64,000 bases of DNA from contig CM035307.1 in NCBI GenBank assembly GCA_002900995.3, positions 2,356,001-2,420,000 of the forward strand, written 5' to 3'. Made by a program: the position numbers and the translations under genes. Shown in pieces: positions 1 to 11,900 of this stretch (within the stretch, counting starts at the first letter, position 1; every line of letters begins with the position of its first letter). The notes below the pieces were generated by a model. It did no database searches, was not told where the DNA came from, and was given only the letters and a program-made list of their open reading frames with translations. The DNA comes from Ganoderma boninense (Eukaryota > Basidiomycota > Agaricomycetes > Polyporales > Polyporaceae).

Positions 1-93
1 GGCAAGATCTCATGGGAGGTCGAGGAGGTTGACGAGCTCGGGAACCCAGTCAAGCAGATCCCCGTGGAAATGAAGAGGCATGATGAGCTCTGA
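1..93 (+). CDS. 3' end of an ER-resident protein gene (ends in HDEL)
   Basis: The frame is open from the first base of the window and ends at a TGA after 30 codons. The last residues are KRHDEL, and HDEL is the classic fungal signal for retrieval to the endoplasmic reticulum by the Erd2 receptor. The preceding stretch is acidic and hydrophilic (EVEEVDELGNP) and contains no recognisable domain. The start and most of the protein lie outside the window, so the product cannot be named; a lumenal ER chaperone or processing enzyme is an inference from the tail only. Confidence 0.55.
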   Translation, partial: GKISWEVEEVDELGNPVKQIPVEMKRHDEL

Positions 94-429
94 GTGCGTT
101 GTGGACAGAGAGCATGTGGGTTTCATGCATGATTCATATAGCGGGTGGTCATAACTGGAAACGCGCATACATCTGGCATGTTGTATGTGCGTGTGTATGG
201 AAAAGTACATAGTAACTTATTATAAGATTGAACTCTGGAATTAAACCTACTTTATGAGACGACAGGGATTCAAATCCAGCTGTAAAACCGACGAAAGGTA
301 TATGTTGTACATCCTCGTCCATGTGGGCGGCAGTAGGCCCAGTCAAGCGCCTGATCGAGAGGACACCTTGGCGCTTCCTTACTGGCGTACAACTGTGTTC
401 GTACCGTAACTTTGAGCCTCGACCTCGGA
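94..429. other. Intergenic stretch
   Basis: No conserved reading frame is visible. It holds the 3' flank of the HDEL gene and the promoter of the WW/FF-domain gene. Confidence 0.6.
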
Positions 430-3081
430 ATGGCTGCTGTACCTCCTCCCGGATTTGTGCCTCCGCCTCTTCCGCCAGGATGGACGGAACACCAGAGTAC
501 GCGATCTTTTTGCTGTCGTTACTGACCCATGTCCACTCATGCTCTCCCGGTGTCACTAGCACCGACGGGCCAACCGTACTACCACAACGTGCAGACCAAA
601 GAGTCAACGTACGTTCGACCCTTGCCCGCGTTCCCCATCATGCCTCAGGCCGCTGTGCCCGCAGCCGCCGCTCCCCCCACGAAGAAGGCTAAGAAGGAGA
701 AGCCACTCGTGAAGACACCTGTCCCCGGGACGCCGTGGCTGCGCGTCATCACGACCGAGGGAAACACATTCTACACGCACACGGGCGAGAAGCGGAGCTT
801 GTGGACCGTGCCAGAGGAGATCAAGGACGCGGTGGAGGCACTGGAGAAGGAGGAGGCGTTGAAGAAGGCAGAGGACGCGAAGAGGGCAGAGGAGGAGCGC
901 GCAAGGGAGGTGGAGAGGATACAGAGCGAGGTGACGGAGATGGTGGGGAAGCGGAAGGCGGAGGAGCCGGTGCCTGTCGACGAATATGTGGTGACGAAGA
1001 AGGCGAAGGTTGCCGATGAGGAAGATGAGGAAGATGAGGACGAAGAGGACGAGGAAAGTGAAGAGGAGGACTGGCAAAGGGAAGCGGCTGCTCAGCTCGC
1101 GGCTGAGGCGGAAGAGGAAGAGCGCCGGAGGGAAGAGGAGAACAAGCAGCAAGAAGAGGAGGCCCGTAAGCTCAAGGAGGCGGAGAAGCAGAAGGGGTCG
1201 TCACAACTCAATATGCCTGAACGCGTAGATTTGTCTCTTGACGAGGCGAAGGCGTTGTTCAAGGTCGGTGAAACGTGTGTCGAAAGCAATGCCCTTGTTA
1301 GCTTACTCCTTCTGCAGACTCTTTTGCGGGAGAAGAACATTAATCCCCTACACCCCTGGGATACATCTCTGCCGCTCTTCGTGTCGGACCCTCGATATGT
1401 CCTCCTTCCTTCTGTCTCCGCGCGGCGTGAGGCGTTCGATGAATACTGCCGCGACCGGGCTCGAGAGCTCCGGCAGTCAAAAGTGAAGGTCGAGAAGGAG
1501 GCACTGAACCCGCAGCAGGAGTTCGAACGTTTACTAAAGGAGGAAGTCAAGAGCACGCGGACGAGCTGGACCGAGTGGCGTCGGCAATGGAAGAAGGACC
1601 GCCGCTTTTACGGGTGGGGGAGAGACGATAGGGAGCGCGAGAAGCGTTTCAGGGACCACCTGAAGGAACTTGGTGAACGTGAGGCTGCTCATCCCATGCC
1701 GTGCAGCGCGCAGGACTGAGGGTGTCACTTGCAGAGAAACGCGCCGCAGCACAGAAGGCTGAGGCGGACTTTTTCGCACTGCTTAGAGAAAGTGGGCTAG
1801 CGAAACCCGGTGCTGCGTGGAAGGAGGTCGGCACCGCTCCGCTCTCCGGTTTCGTCTGGTATTGACTGAGTGGCACTTTCTCAGATCAAGAAGAACCTCA
1901 TTGCGGACCCTCGGTACGACGCTGTAGGCTCGTCGTCTCTGCGTGAAGAGCTGTTCAATACCTACATCAAGGCGGGCGCATCAGAGGAACAAGTGAAGCC
2001 ACAATCAGCTGGCTCAGCTGCACAGCCAACTGCTGAGGAAGACGAAGAAGAACGAGAGCGGCGGCGCAAGGAACGTAAGGACCGGGCAGTCAAAGAGCGC
2101 GAAGAGAAGGTCAAGGCGGAACGCACCAAGCTCGAGGCGGAGATCGACCGTTCCAAGCTTGGTCTGACGAAAGAGGAGGCCGAGTTAGAGTTCAGGTGCG
2201 CCTGTTCATTTCAATTCTGAGATCCGTTGCTTGGTGCCACTGACCGCGGATCCAAATGCTATGTTGTGTAGGACCATGCTCGTCGACGCCATCCGGGACC
2301 CACAGGTATGCTGACTGCGCATACCAGAGCAGATCACTGACCGGCTTCCTGTGCTCGCAGGTCTCTTGGGATTCGGTCCAGCCGCAGCTGCGGAGAGACC
2401 CGCGGTTTGTCAACTCTCCGCTACCAATGAACCAGCAACTGCATCTCTTCCATGCGTACGTAAGTGGGCTACGCGACAAGCACTTGGCCAGCCTGCATGC
2501 GCTGTTTGCATCGCATGCGCCGGGATTGGATACAGCATTTACGGCACTTCCCGTTGCGTCGCTGCTGTCATCGCTTCCGGCGACCAAGCTTGGATATGAA
2601 GTTGCTCAGCTCGAGCATGAATTCGAGAAGTGGCAGAGGGAGCGGACGCACGAAGCCAGGCTAGCATTTGATCAGATGTTAAACGAGAACTCCTTCGTAG
2701 AGTTCTGGGGGCGTCTTGGGAAGATTGGGGGGAAGGGCATTGATGCAAGCATCAAATACGACGATATAGGCGAGGACACGGAGGAAGATCAAGTGGACAT
2801 GAAGGCGCTTGCGAAGAGCGTGGACCTGAGAGAGATGATCAAGGTCCTCAAGGCGAGTCGCTTTCTACACCGCATTCATGTCGACATGGGTTGACAATGA
2901 CAACTCACAGAATGACAAGCGATACCTTGTGTTCGATCACGTTTCCGAGCAACGAGAGAGGTGGCTGAGGGTTTGTCTTATAATACCCTTGCGACCGGGT
3001 ACACAACTGATTCGGTTTCAGGATTATCTTTCACACCTATCTGCGCCCACGCTGTCCGTTCATGTCCCAGAAAAGCAGTAA
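430..3081 (+). CDS. WW and FF domain protein, TCERG1/CA150-type splicing factor (fission yeast Dre4-like)
   Basis: Nine exons (430-496, 560-1263, 1318-1672, 1735-1826, 1885-2195, 2272-2305, 2361-2852, 2911-2970, 3022-3081) give about 724 residues. Two WW domains lie in the first ~120 residues: the first starts GWTEHQ and has YYHN but Tyr in place of the second Trp, the second has NTFYTHTGEKRSLWTVP. A Lys/Glu-rich, partly poly-acidic linker follows, then about five FF domains, seen as repeated F-F-x-L-L starts and DPRY/DPRF/DKRY motifs. WW domains bind proline-rich splicing or transcription factors, and FF domains bind the phosphorylated Pol II tail; the family couples transcription to splicing in the nucleus. 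The start ATG opens MAAVPPPGFVPPP. The intron at 2853 appears to use a GC donor. Confidence 0.88.
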
Positions 3082-3504
3082 TCGCTCGTCCTTGACCTTA
3101 TCCGACCTTTTACAAGGGATCCTTTGTGTGCATCCGGTAGTTTCAAAATCCATTCCAAAACCTCATTTCACGATCTGCTGCGCGATTGGTGGGAGAACTG
3201 AGGCTGCTGTGATTGTGGTGCGTAGCGAACCTGACGTAACCTCCCCGTACGTCTGCATATGCGTATGGCAGGCTTTATAGGACGTATGTATGTACAGCAA
3301 TTTCCAAACACCCTTATAGTCAGCATGGCGCAGGTGCCACCGGAAGAAGCGCCGATGAATTCTCTAATGATGGAGCCCACAATTCCCATTCGCCCCGCAG
3401 CAGGTCCTATAAGTTCTCCTCCGCTGCGATGAGCACATCCACATACCCTCCGCATACCCCCCCCCGCATACCCCCCGCATACTCTCTGTACACTCACGAC
3501 CATC
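3082..3504. other. Intergenic stretch with C-rich repeats
   Basis: No gene seen. It contains the short C-rich repeat at about 3439-3484 just upstream of the peroxygenase gene. Confidence 0.6.
3439..3484 (+). repeat. Short tandem C-rich repeat (cataccc-ccg type)
   Basis: About four imperfect copies of a 10-11 base unit reading roughly catacccyccg, including a run of nine C. It sits 20-65 bases upstream of the peroxygenase start codon, so it is likely within the promoter or leader. Confidence 0.6.
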
Positions 3505-4290
3505 ATGACCAACGATGACCGCCACCCATACCTTCCGGCAACTCCTGGTGATAGCCGCTCTCCTTGCCCCGCTCTCAACGCACTCGCCAATCATGGCTAC
3601 CTGTAAGTAGGAAACTCGGGGGACTGGCTTTGTCCTGGCTCTGATCGTCGCCATTCAGACCTCACGATGGACGGAGTATATCTCCGTCGCAGCTTGTCGC
3701 AGCAATCCGACAAGTATATGGTCTCTCTTGGGCTTTCGCCACATTACTCGCATATGGAGGTGCAGCGAAGTGTGGCCATGCGGATGGCCTGTCGCTGAAA
3801 CTGGATCTGCATGACCTGGCGAAACACAACGTCATCGAGCACGACGGCTCTCTCGTCCACGATGACACCGCCACAGGACAGACCGTTTGCTCCAACAACT
3901 GTCGACCACCACCTGCTCCACCAACTCCTCGGCACCTCCGACTCCACCCATCTTTCCTTGCGGGACCTTTGCAGGGCACAAGTACGGCGCCAGGCGGCCT
4001 CGAGGCCACTGGACTCCGTCCCCGCGTACGTGTCCAAAGGCGAGCTGGACCTCATCTATCAGGTCTTCGGCGTCACACGCGGTTCCGAGAGTGCTTCTGG
4101 AAGCCCCGCCGAGGGAGGAGAACTTGTCGTGCCGAAGGCGTTCCTCGAGGAATGGCTCGGGCACGAGAGGCTGCCGGAGGGGTGGGATGGGCCGCTGCGT
4201 GAGATCGGGTTGGTAGCACTCGTCGAACATGTCAAGGAGATCTCCAACCTGGAGACGGAGATCAAGTCCTCCGGCAAGAGTGGCTTGTGA
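3505..4290 (+). CDS. Short heme-thiolate peroxidase / unspecific peroxygenase-like protein, with a frame break
   Basis: Two exons (3505-3602, 3659-4290) encode about 242 residues of the heme haloperoxidase (Peroxidase_2) family, which uses hydrogen peroxide to oxygenate or halogenate organic substrates. The Cys ligand motif SPCPALNALANHGYLP is spliced together across the intron. The distal EHD motif (NVIEHDGSL) and the family segment FAPTTVDHHLL are clear. The reading frame changes by one extra base between HDD (about 3861-3866) and TPPQD (from 3865-3868), in the middle of a conserved block where no intron can fit; exon lengths sum to 3n+1. It is therefore a recent pseudogene or a consensus error. 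The predicted start MTNDDRHPYLP has no signal peptide, unlike secreted peroxygenases; the start is the first ATG in frame with PCP. Confidence 0.8.
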
Positions 4291-5454
4291 ATGTCCCACA
4301 CACACGCTCGTTTTAGCTCTCGGACGCCTCACGCTCTCGTGCATCTCATGGACCATGACCCCATGCGTATCGTGTTTTTCCATAGCTATTTTCGGCGAAA
4401 TACCCAGACTCCGTCGTCACGTAGGGACGTCTTCGTCTGACTTGGTATATCGCGGACTCTGGCTTGTTACAAACGCTTCTCGGACCCTTTTCGGACAAAG
4501 ATGCTGTAATTCTACTGTGTAATTGCTCGTTGTTAATGAGACACAGACCCTGCTCGGACAGGTCATGCTCCGAGTCGTAAACAGCATGGTGCACTCAACG
4601 ATCCACATAGGCGCTCATTTCCACTCCGGTACACGCACATCATCATCGTCGTCGTCGACCGGCTCGAAGCTCATTGCATCGTTTCCTCCATATGGCCGCC
4701 TTCTAACTATTTTTCTCGTTGCGAATGCCCTCTATCTGGACATCAAGGGCTTGTCGCCTATGCACTGGTGGTCTGCGCAGTCTCCGGGATACGTGAGGAC
4801 ATGTGGCCTCAGCCATCACACTGGAATATTGTCATACAACCACGAGATACCCTCGTGCCTACTTATTCCAGTCGAGCCGACGTCCTGGTGGTTTCTCCCG
4901 ACAACCCAGGGAGAAACAACCCCTCTACGTACCGGGCCGACCGAGATCATCCGTACTAAAGTGCTACTTTCTCCAGCTCTGGGATGATTGACGTGGAGAC
5001 CAGAACATGAATCCAGCCATAGCGGCCGGGTCATTTCCACAATCATTTGTAGGCACTATCTTCGGGGAGCTCGCACGAGAGCTGATCCACACCCGTCCTT
5101 CGCACCTAAATACCATGCCGTGATCAGCTGAGGCCACAAATTAGGTGCGCCCGTCGTGTAACGCCGTCCAGCGATGGTTTACGCTCGCTAACATCAGATC
5201 AAGATATCTTCCCCCGCACTTGTGACCAACCCCGGAGCCATGGTGGGGGCCATAGAGCGCTGACCCTCCGTGTAGAAGGGCTGGATGACGAGATAGGCCT
5301 GGGACCCGTGCCTCACGAGTCGACACGGTCAAAACATTTAGACCGACGCGGTCACAGATAAATGAAGGAGGGTCGATGACCATCAGCCTTTCCTCGTTCT
5401 TCCCCTTCCTACTTGTCACTTCACTGCTGCGACTCTCTTGACGGACGGCCTTCA
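4291..5454. other. Intergenic stretch
   Basis: About 1.1 kb without a recognisable gene. The open frames here are short and show no family motifs. It carries the promoter of the downstream MFS gene. Confidence 0.6.
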
Positions 5455-7928
5455 ATGTCTACTGCAGAGGAGTTGAGGCAACACGAGAAAACGCTTACTC
5501 GTCGTGTCTTATGGAAGTTGGATATCCATGTCCTGCCACCGTTGGCTTTCGTACGTCCACGCCTTCCTGTCGCCGATGTTGCCGAGTAGCTACTGAGCTC
5601 CGGGATTTACGCAGTTGTGGTTGGCCAACTTCATTGATAGGACAAATATCGGAAACGCCAGGTAAGCCTTCACGACAGGCGTAGTCCGACAATGAAGACT
5701 CATCGAGCACAGGATCGCAGGCTTAGAACGAGACACGCACCTGAAAGGCAAAGAGTTCAACACCGCCCTTGCCAGTAAGTCCACGTGACATCTGCTTTCC
5801 AGCGTTCGCTGCTCAAATGTTTACCAACCTATGTCAGTCTTTTATGTCTCTTACATTCTTGTCGAGCTGCGTAAGCGCTTTGGCTTCTCCGTATCCGGTC
5901 GCGACGCTCAAGGACGCCTTAGCATCCAATTGGGTGCTCAAACAATTCAAACCTAGCAGATGGCTCCCATTCCTCGTAACCCTCTGGGGTACAGTTACCA
6001 CGTTGAGTGGTCTGGTACAGAACTATAGTGGTCTCTTGGCCATCCGATTCTTCCTCGGACTCTGTGAAGGCGGCCTCTTACCGGGTATCGTGAGCAAGCA
6101 GTCTTCACGCTATCAGGCATATCAGTCTTACGGAGACTTAGATGCTCTACCTAAGCACTCTCTACAAGCCGCACGAGCTTCAGCAGCGGTGAGAGACCCT
6201 TGTTGCCAATCTGATTCGTGCCTGGATGGCGCTGAGCATTCCACAGTGTCGGCATCTTCTACGCCTCTGCTTCTTTGTCCGGAGCTTTCGGAGGTGGGTA
6301 TTTTTCGGTCATGCTCTCCCACCTCCCTGAACCATGTCAACTTCTAGGTCTGTTGGCCACTGCGATCATAAAGATGGACGGTATCTCGGGCCAGTCAGGC
6401 TGGAGATGGATATTCATCCTCGAGGGCATTGCCACGGTAGTCATCGCACTCACCTCAATGCTCTTTTTGCCCGCGGACATTCAGTCAGCGACTTTTTTCA
6501 CTGATGAAGAGCGCGACTTTGCCCGTGAGCGATGTGATTTTGACTAGGAGGATCTTTCTCACTCTGCGCACCAGTGAAACGTTTGCGTACCCCGTTCGGT
6601 GTGATCACCACAGAGGCGCATTCTCCTCCTTCCCGGAGTGCGATGAGCGAGCGTGTGGACCCCGAGAAACCAAGCGAGACCAAGCTAGAAGTGCACACGC
6701 CGGATCTAGTTGTGGAGGACGAGCTATTCGAGTGGAGAGAAGTTCTTCGAGGTGCGAACATTGGATCAGCGAGCTTTATGTCTAGCTTCCTGACGAAAAC
6801 ATCAGGTGTCAAGGACCCCCAGGTTTGGATGACGGCCATCTCTTACATGGGTATCATTGTCAGCTTATACTCATTCTCCTTGTTCCTGTACGCTTCTTTT
6901 CTGCAGGATTCTCTTATCTCCACTGTTCTAATAGTTTGCCTAGGCCTACTATCGTTTCGGGACTTGGATACTCCGGAAGCCAAGCACAACTGCACACAGG
7001 TCGGTGTTCAAGATATTTTTTGAATGCAGAATGTAGCATTTAGCTGCGCCTTCTAGTCCCGCCATATGTTCCCGCAGTGGTTTTCACGGTCGTCGTGGCG
7101 ATCGCTAGCGACAAGCTTAAATTGCGAGGTCCCTTTATTCTCATTTTCTTGCCAATCACCATCGCGGGTAAGTGATCGTGCTTAGAGATTCTCTGCAAGC
7201 GTCTTATCGACGCATCAGGGTACATTCTCGCCATCGCTGCTAAGGTACGGGTTTCATAAATGGTTTGTATGAATTCAATTGACTTCATCGCCCATGCAGG
7301 ACAATGTTCAACGCTATGCTGCAGGTTTGTGTCCAGATTTTCGCTTCTAGAAACCGTCCTGATAGAGTCCAATAGTCTTCCTGATGGCCACGGGGATGTA
7401 GGTTGAACTCGAGTGCGAGTGGCCAGTCGTCTGGAGGACTAACGAGATCATCTCAGATACCCCTGCGGACCCTGTATCCTATCGATTCTACCGAATAACA
7501 GCGCGGGGCACTTCAAAAAGGCAACTACAGTCGCTCTTCAACTCGCGGTCGCGAACTGTGGGTAAGCATCGGGATCGTCTTATTTGGTACCGTCGCTGTC
7601 TCTCACGCGGCCGCTCCAGTGGTTTCGTCGCCACATTCATTTATGACTCTTCTCAAGCTCCGACATACATCCGCGGCCACAGCATCACGCTGGGCTTCGT
7701 CTGTCTTGCCTGGATCGCTATGTTCTGCAACGTGTAAGCATGGTCCTATTCCTGTGGCGTCAGTTGCCTACTTACACATCCCCAAGGATGTACTGCATGT
7801 GGGAGAACAAGGCGCGTGCGGAGGGCCGCAGGCAGGATAACCTGAGGAAGTACCAGGAGCTGTGGGACTCGGGGAAGACTCGCGCACCCATCGGGGACCG
7901 GCATCCTGACTTCCGTTTTACGCTATGA
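5455..7928 (+). CDS. MFS transporter, anion:cation symporter (Dal5/allantoate-permease) family
   Basis: Eighteen exons from 5455 to 7928, several only 22-62 nt long, sum to exactly 1536 nt (511 residues). The chain shows the family signature: LWLANFIDRTNIGNAR in helix 1, FYVSYILVELPSNW, the MFS loop region FLGLCEGGLLPG, QSGWRWIFILEG, and a second half with TIVSGLGYSGSQAQL, then CGPCILSILPNN. The C-terminal tail WENKARAEGRR with GDRHPDFRFTL is typical of fungal Dal5-like proteins. Such proteins carry anionic nutrients (allantoate, nicotinate, pantothenate, small peptides) across the plasma membrane by proton symport; the substrate here is not predictable. The frame is intact, and exon density is the highest in the window. 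Confidence 0.9.
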
Positions 7929-8900
7929 ATGGAACGAAGTCAAGAACACCGAAACCCGAACCTTTCCTTTGCATTCAATAGGTGTATAAAACACCGAAAC
8001 CCGAATGTCTGCGAGTTTGCTTTTTCCGTTGCGAGCTTGCTTTGCATGGCAATCAATAGGTGTATAAATACAAGAAAACGTGTACGGTGGAATCGAAGCA
8101 GATGGCTGGTACTACTGTTATGTACCTCACTAGTTTGCACACTTTATATTGACCTATATTCTGAATTTGCGAGCTTGCTTGTCGAAAAGGGGGTAATTTG
8201 CAGTGTATGGCAGATCGCGACGCACAGAGGCACTTCATGGAACTCGTATACAATACAGTTTTCGACAGACCTCCTGTGCACAGTTGATTCAGAGGTTGAA
8301 GAATGGGTTTGCCTCGTTTCACATACTGTGAAACTACCCGATATAGGATAGATCTGTAATAGTAGCACAAGCGAGACTTGCCGACAATGACGAGCTGTCT
8401 AAAGGACTGCCAAACCGATAACGCCTTCCGCAACTGATGGCTTTCGATCTCTCTGTCATTGGGGACAAACACGACAGAAGGTTAGGTGAGCTTTGTTCAG
8501 CAGTGGTAAATGGTCCTCATAATACCCGATTGACCAGAGGCTGACGCAGGACGCGGTCATCTGCGAAACTAGGATCTCCTGTCTAAAGGACCGCCTAATT
8601 ACTGTAGCTTAAATACTGACGAGGTGACCGCATCGGCGCCTCTCAATATTATTCAACACCTTTGATGTTACGGTGCGGTAGTTACAGACGAAAATGATTC
8701 CAGGACAGAGATGGAATATCATGATACAGCGGGGTGTTGCTAATGCATAGCGGTACAAGTGAGTAGGTAAATCACCACAATAATTACGCGTGTAGGGTAG
8801 CCGTGAGGTCGTAACAGATCGTCGCACAGAAAGCAAAGGTGACAAAGCACATCGTCCAAGGTACTACCGGTAGAACCTGGGGAGATGTCAGCGTAAATAT
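7929..8900. other. Intergenic stretch between convergent genes, with short repeats
   Basis: No gene recognised. The left part holds an imperfect duplication (7945-8068), described separately. The right part is the 3' flank of the IQGAP gene. Confidence 0.6.
7945..8068 (+). repeat. Imperfect direct repeat downstream of the MFS gene
   Basis: The 16-mer aacaccgaaacccgaa occurs at 7945-7960 and 7990-8005. The motif tttgcat-(gg)-caataggtgtataaa occurs at about 7968-7990 and 8041-8068. A third element, gcgagcttgctt, is found at 8031 and again near 8169, with a variant at about 8011. This is an interleaved partial duplication in the MFS 3' region, possibly including its poly(A) signal area. Confidence 0.65.
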
Positions 8901-11900
8901 TCATATCGCAGACAGACACACGTACTTCTTGTTTATCTGCCATAGTAATAGATTCAGGTTAAACTTCGCAGTCCCGTTGAACATGGATAGTGAAGCACGG
9001 TCTTCGAACTGGGCCTGTAAGAGGTCCTCCATCTTGATGTCCTGAGCAGCCATGCGATTGGTGATGCCAAGCGAATGGTTGAAGATCTCGATGGTAAACA
9101 CGCCGACAGCATTTGACGATATGACAACGTCAAGCTTGTCGAACTGACGAGGCGAGTAGTTGTCGATGGATAGGAGGATACCCTTGTCGTAGAAGCGTTG
9201 CGCAGAGTACTTGAAGGAACCAAACTGAGGCATCTTCCCCGCCTTCTGGAGCTCGCGCATGTGGAAGTACTGCTGCGTGAATGGGAGGAGGCGCCGTTTG
9301 CTGTGATCTGCAGTGAGCGATGACACGCAGACCCGTACACATGGACAAGCTCACCCTTTCCCACGCTGCATCGTGTTCATGGCAGTCTCAACATAGTCAT
9401 GGTACTGTTTGATCTGCTCCTCAAAGTACTTCTTCCGATCGGCCAGGTGTTTGAGCGAATCTTCCATACTGTCCTTCTCGTGTAGACGCTGGACCCTCCT
9501 CCGGTTCTTGCTACGAACGTCGCCAGCGATCGCGTTGAGAATACCCTGATACCCATCCATTCGCGTGATCTTGCCCAGCTTCTCCAATTCGAGGAGGAAG
9601 AAAATGGCGTGCGCCTTGACCTCACGGAATGTCATTCTGCACATGAAATTAGTTCGGCCAACGTAGACCAATAGACCTGGCACGCACGATCGAATATCCT
9701 CGAGGCGGTAAGCACCATCGCCCCCATGGGTGGACGGCATCCGTCGTTGGTGGCGCAACATGTCCCGCTCCATCTCTTCCAAGATGCCTTCCCACACGTA
9801 CTCATGCTCGTCGGTAACAGGCTGCATGAGTGACTCCACCAAATCCTTCGCTGGCTGGACCCGAAGAATGGCAAGCACAGCCCGTTTCGCTTGCACCCAC
9901 AAAGCCTTCTCGTCGGCTCGTGGATCTAAAGGCACTCAACAAATGCTTTACATCGGAAGGAGGGTAACTTACCCTTGACGCGAGCAAACCGGTTCGAGAG
10001 CTGCAACTCGATAGCAGTGTCTCGTGCCTCGTTGAGTTCGTCGCTGCCAATGTTAGGAACGCCATCGAGCTCAGTAAGAATGACTCGCAAGGTGTCATCC
10101 TTGGTAGACGTCTGGCGCTAGAAGGTCGGTCAACTTGTTTACACATGACGATCGAAAGTCGTACCAGCTGATTGAGGTATTGAGATAGGAGCCTGTGCAT
10201 CGAGTATACTTCGTTCGGGGATATCCAGATGGGTCTTGGTTGGATGGTAGCGTCCAGGAACTCATGGGCATGGAACTCGGTTTCAGCATCAGGGACATTT
10301 GCGACTGCGATTGTCGTCAATTGAAGCGGACATGCAGCCTGGAGAGACACAAACCTTCCAAGAGCCACGAGGTGATGGACGTGATCGTCTTGCGAACATA
10401 GTCGTTGACAGGGAGGTACGCGAGATGGTTTTCGCTGAACTCAGAGCCGCTCGTGATCTGCGTAAGCATCCTCGAGATTTGGGCGAGGTTCTTGCGCGAA
10501 CCAATGTCGACAGTGGTGGAGACGATGTCGAAAGTTTCCGGCGTGCTAACGCTACAGTAAGTATTCCGATCAAAACCGCAAAACCGCGCATGCGAACTAC
10601 TCACATGATAGCAGGGTTGATATATCGGTAGTAAACCAACCTTGCAACGCAGGCTGCGCATGCTTCGGCGGAGGCATCGGGGAACTTGGCCTGCAGCACC
10701 GGTATGAAAACTGCTCCGCTAAACAGCAAAACATGGAGACAATACCTTCACTGCGCTGAGGGTCTTTCGGGCCATATACCGCATCCCGTACGGCATCTTC
10801 GACAGGGAAGACGTGATTGCACGCACGAACTCTTCCGTCCACCATTGCAACACTTGAAGATCTGTGATGCACTTGAGCATGCGCTGAACCTGCCCAGGAA
10901 CAAGAAAGCTTACGACGAATGTACTCCGCACGCGTGTCAGGGTCTTGAAGAGCTTGATGGAAAGGAATGTCCTTGGCCTTGTTGTTAGCTGCACCAGCCC
11001 TCATTTCCTCACGGTCCTTGCGGACTCGGTAAATCTATACAAGAAGTCGGGTAAGAGACATGGCAGTCCATCGGCAAAAAAAGCTTGCTTACCACAGTAG
11101 GGTCGGTCTCCAGATCCAGATCATCAGCCTTGACCACCTCACGAATGACACCTTGAAGAGCTTCTCGGATGTATGCAGTCTGCTTAGGTCGCAAGTAATG
11201 AACCGCGACGTTGATAAATGTGGGGTGACCGTGAATGATGTCCTCGACTGAGTTTGCAATAGCCACTTCTTGACGGATGGCGGTCTGGAAAGCAAAATGA
11301 GCTTGAGATTTCCATCCATAAGGTTAAAGTTTAGCTTACCTGGAAGAACTTAAGCATGAGGTACTCCTCCCGGGAAGCCTGGCCGTAGCCAAAGAGCGTA
11401 AGAACGACTCGCTCGATCATGCGGCGATTCTTCTCCCAGTTATCTTCCGCTGCCATACTAGTCAAGAGGGACGTCAAGTACTTTCCGTCCGTCTGAAGCA
11501 GATAGAACAGTTGCTGGTAGAGCTCCAACTTGCGCTTGGCGGTCCTGTCGAGGGTGCTTGGGCTCGCGAACGGGTCGCCATGAGCGGCGAGGACCGACGC
11601 GCGGGCAGCATGGATGGCTGCGCTATCGGCACCAAGCCGTCTGCGCGCCTTCACAAGCTCCTCGAAGTTCTTCACGTTCTGCACGACGAGCGCAATCTTC
11701 ACGTCGAGCTCGCTAACGTCGTGCTCCAGCGCCTGATTCTCGCGGATGCGCTTCACGACCTCCTGGCGCAGACGCTCGACCTTGATCTCCTCCTGGAAGT
11801 CCGCCTCCGAGTCGTCGAGCAGGTGGACAAAGTTCTTGATCGTGCCTACAGTGACATTCGTGCCCAGCGTCAGCTGCCTGTACTGCTCTCTGGTCTCCTT

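Noticed and set aside
1238..1486. Other open frames overlapping the WW/FF gene
   Set aside because: Shadow frames of a Glu/Lys-rich coding region; no independent signal.
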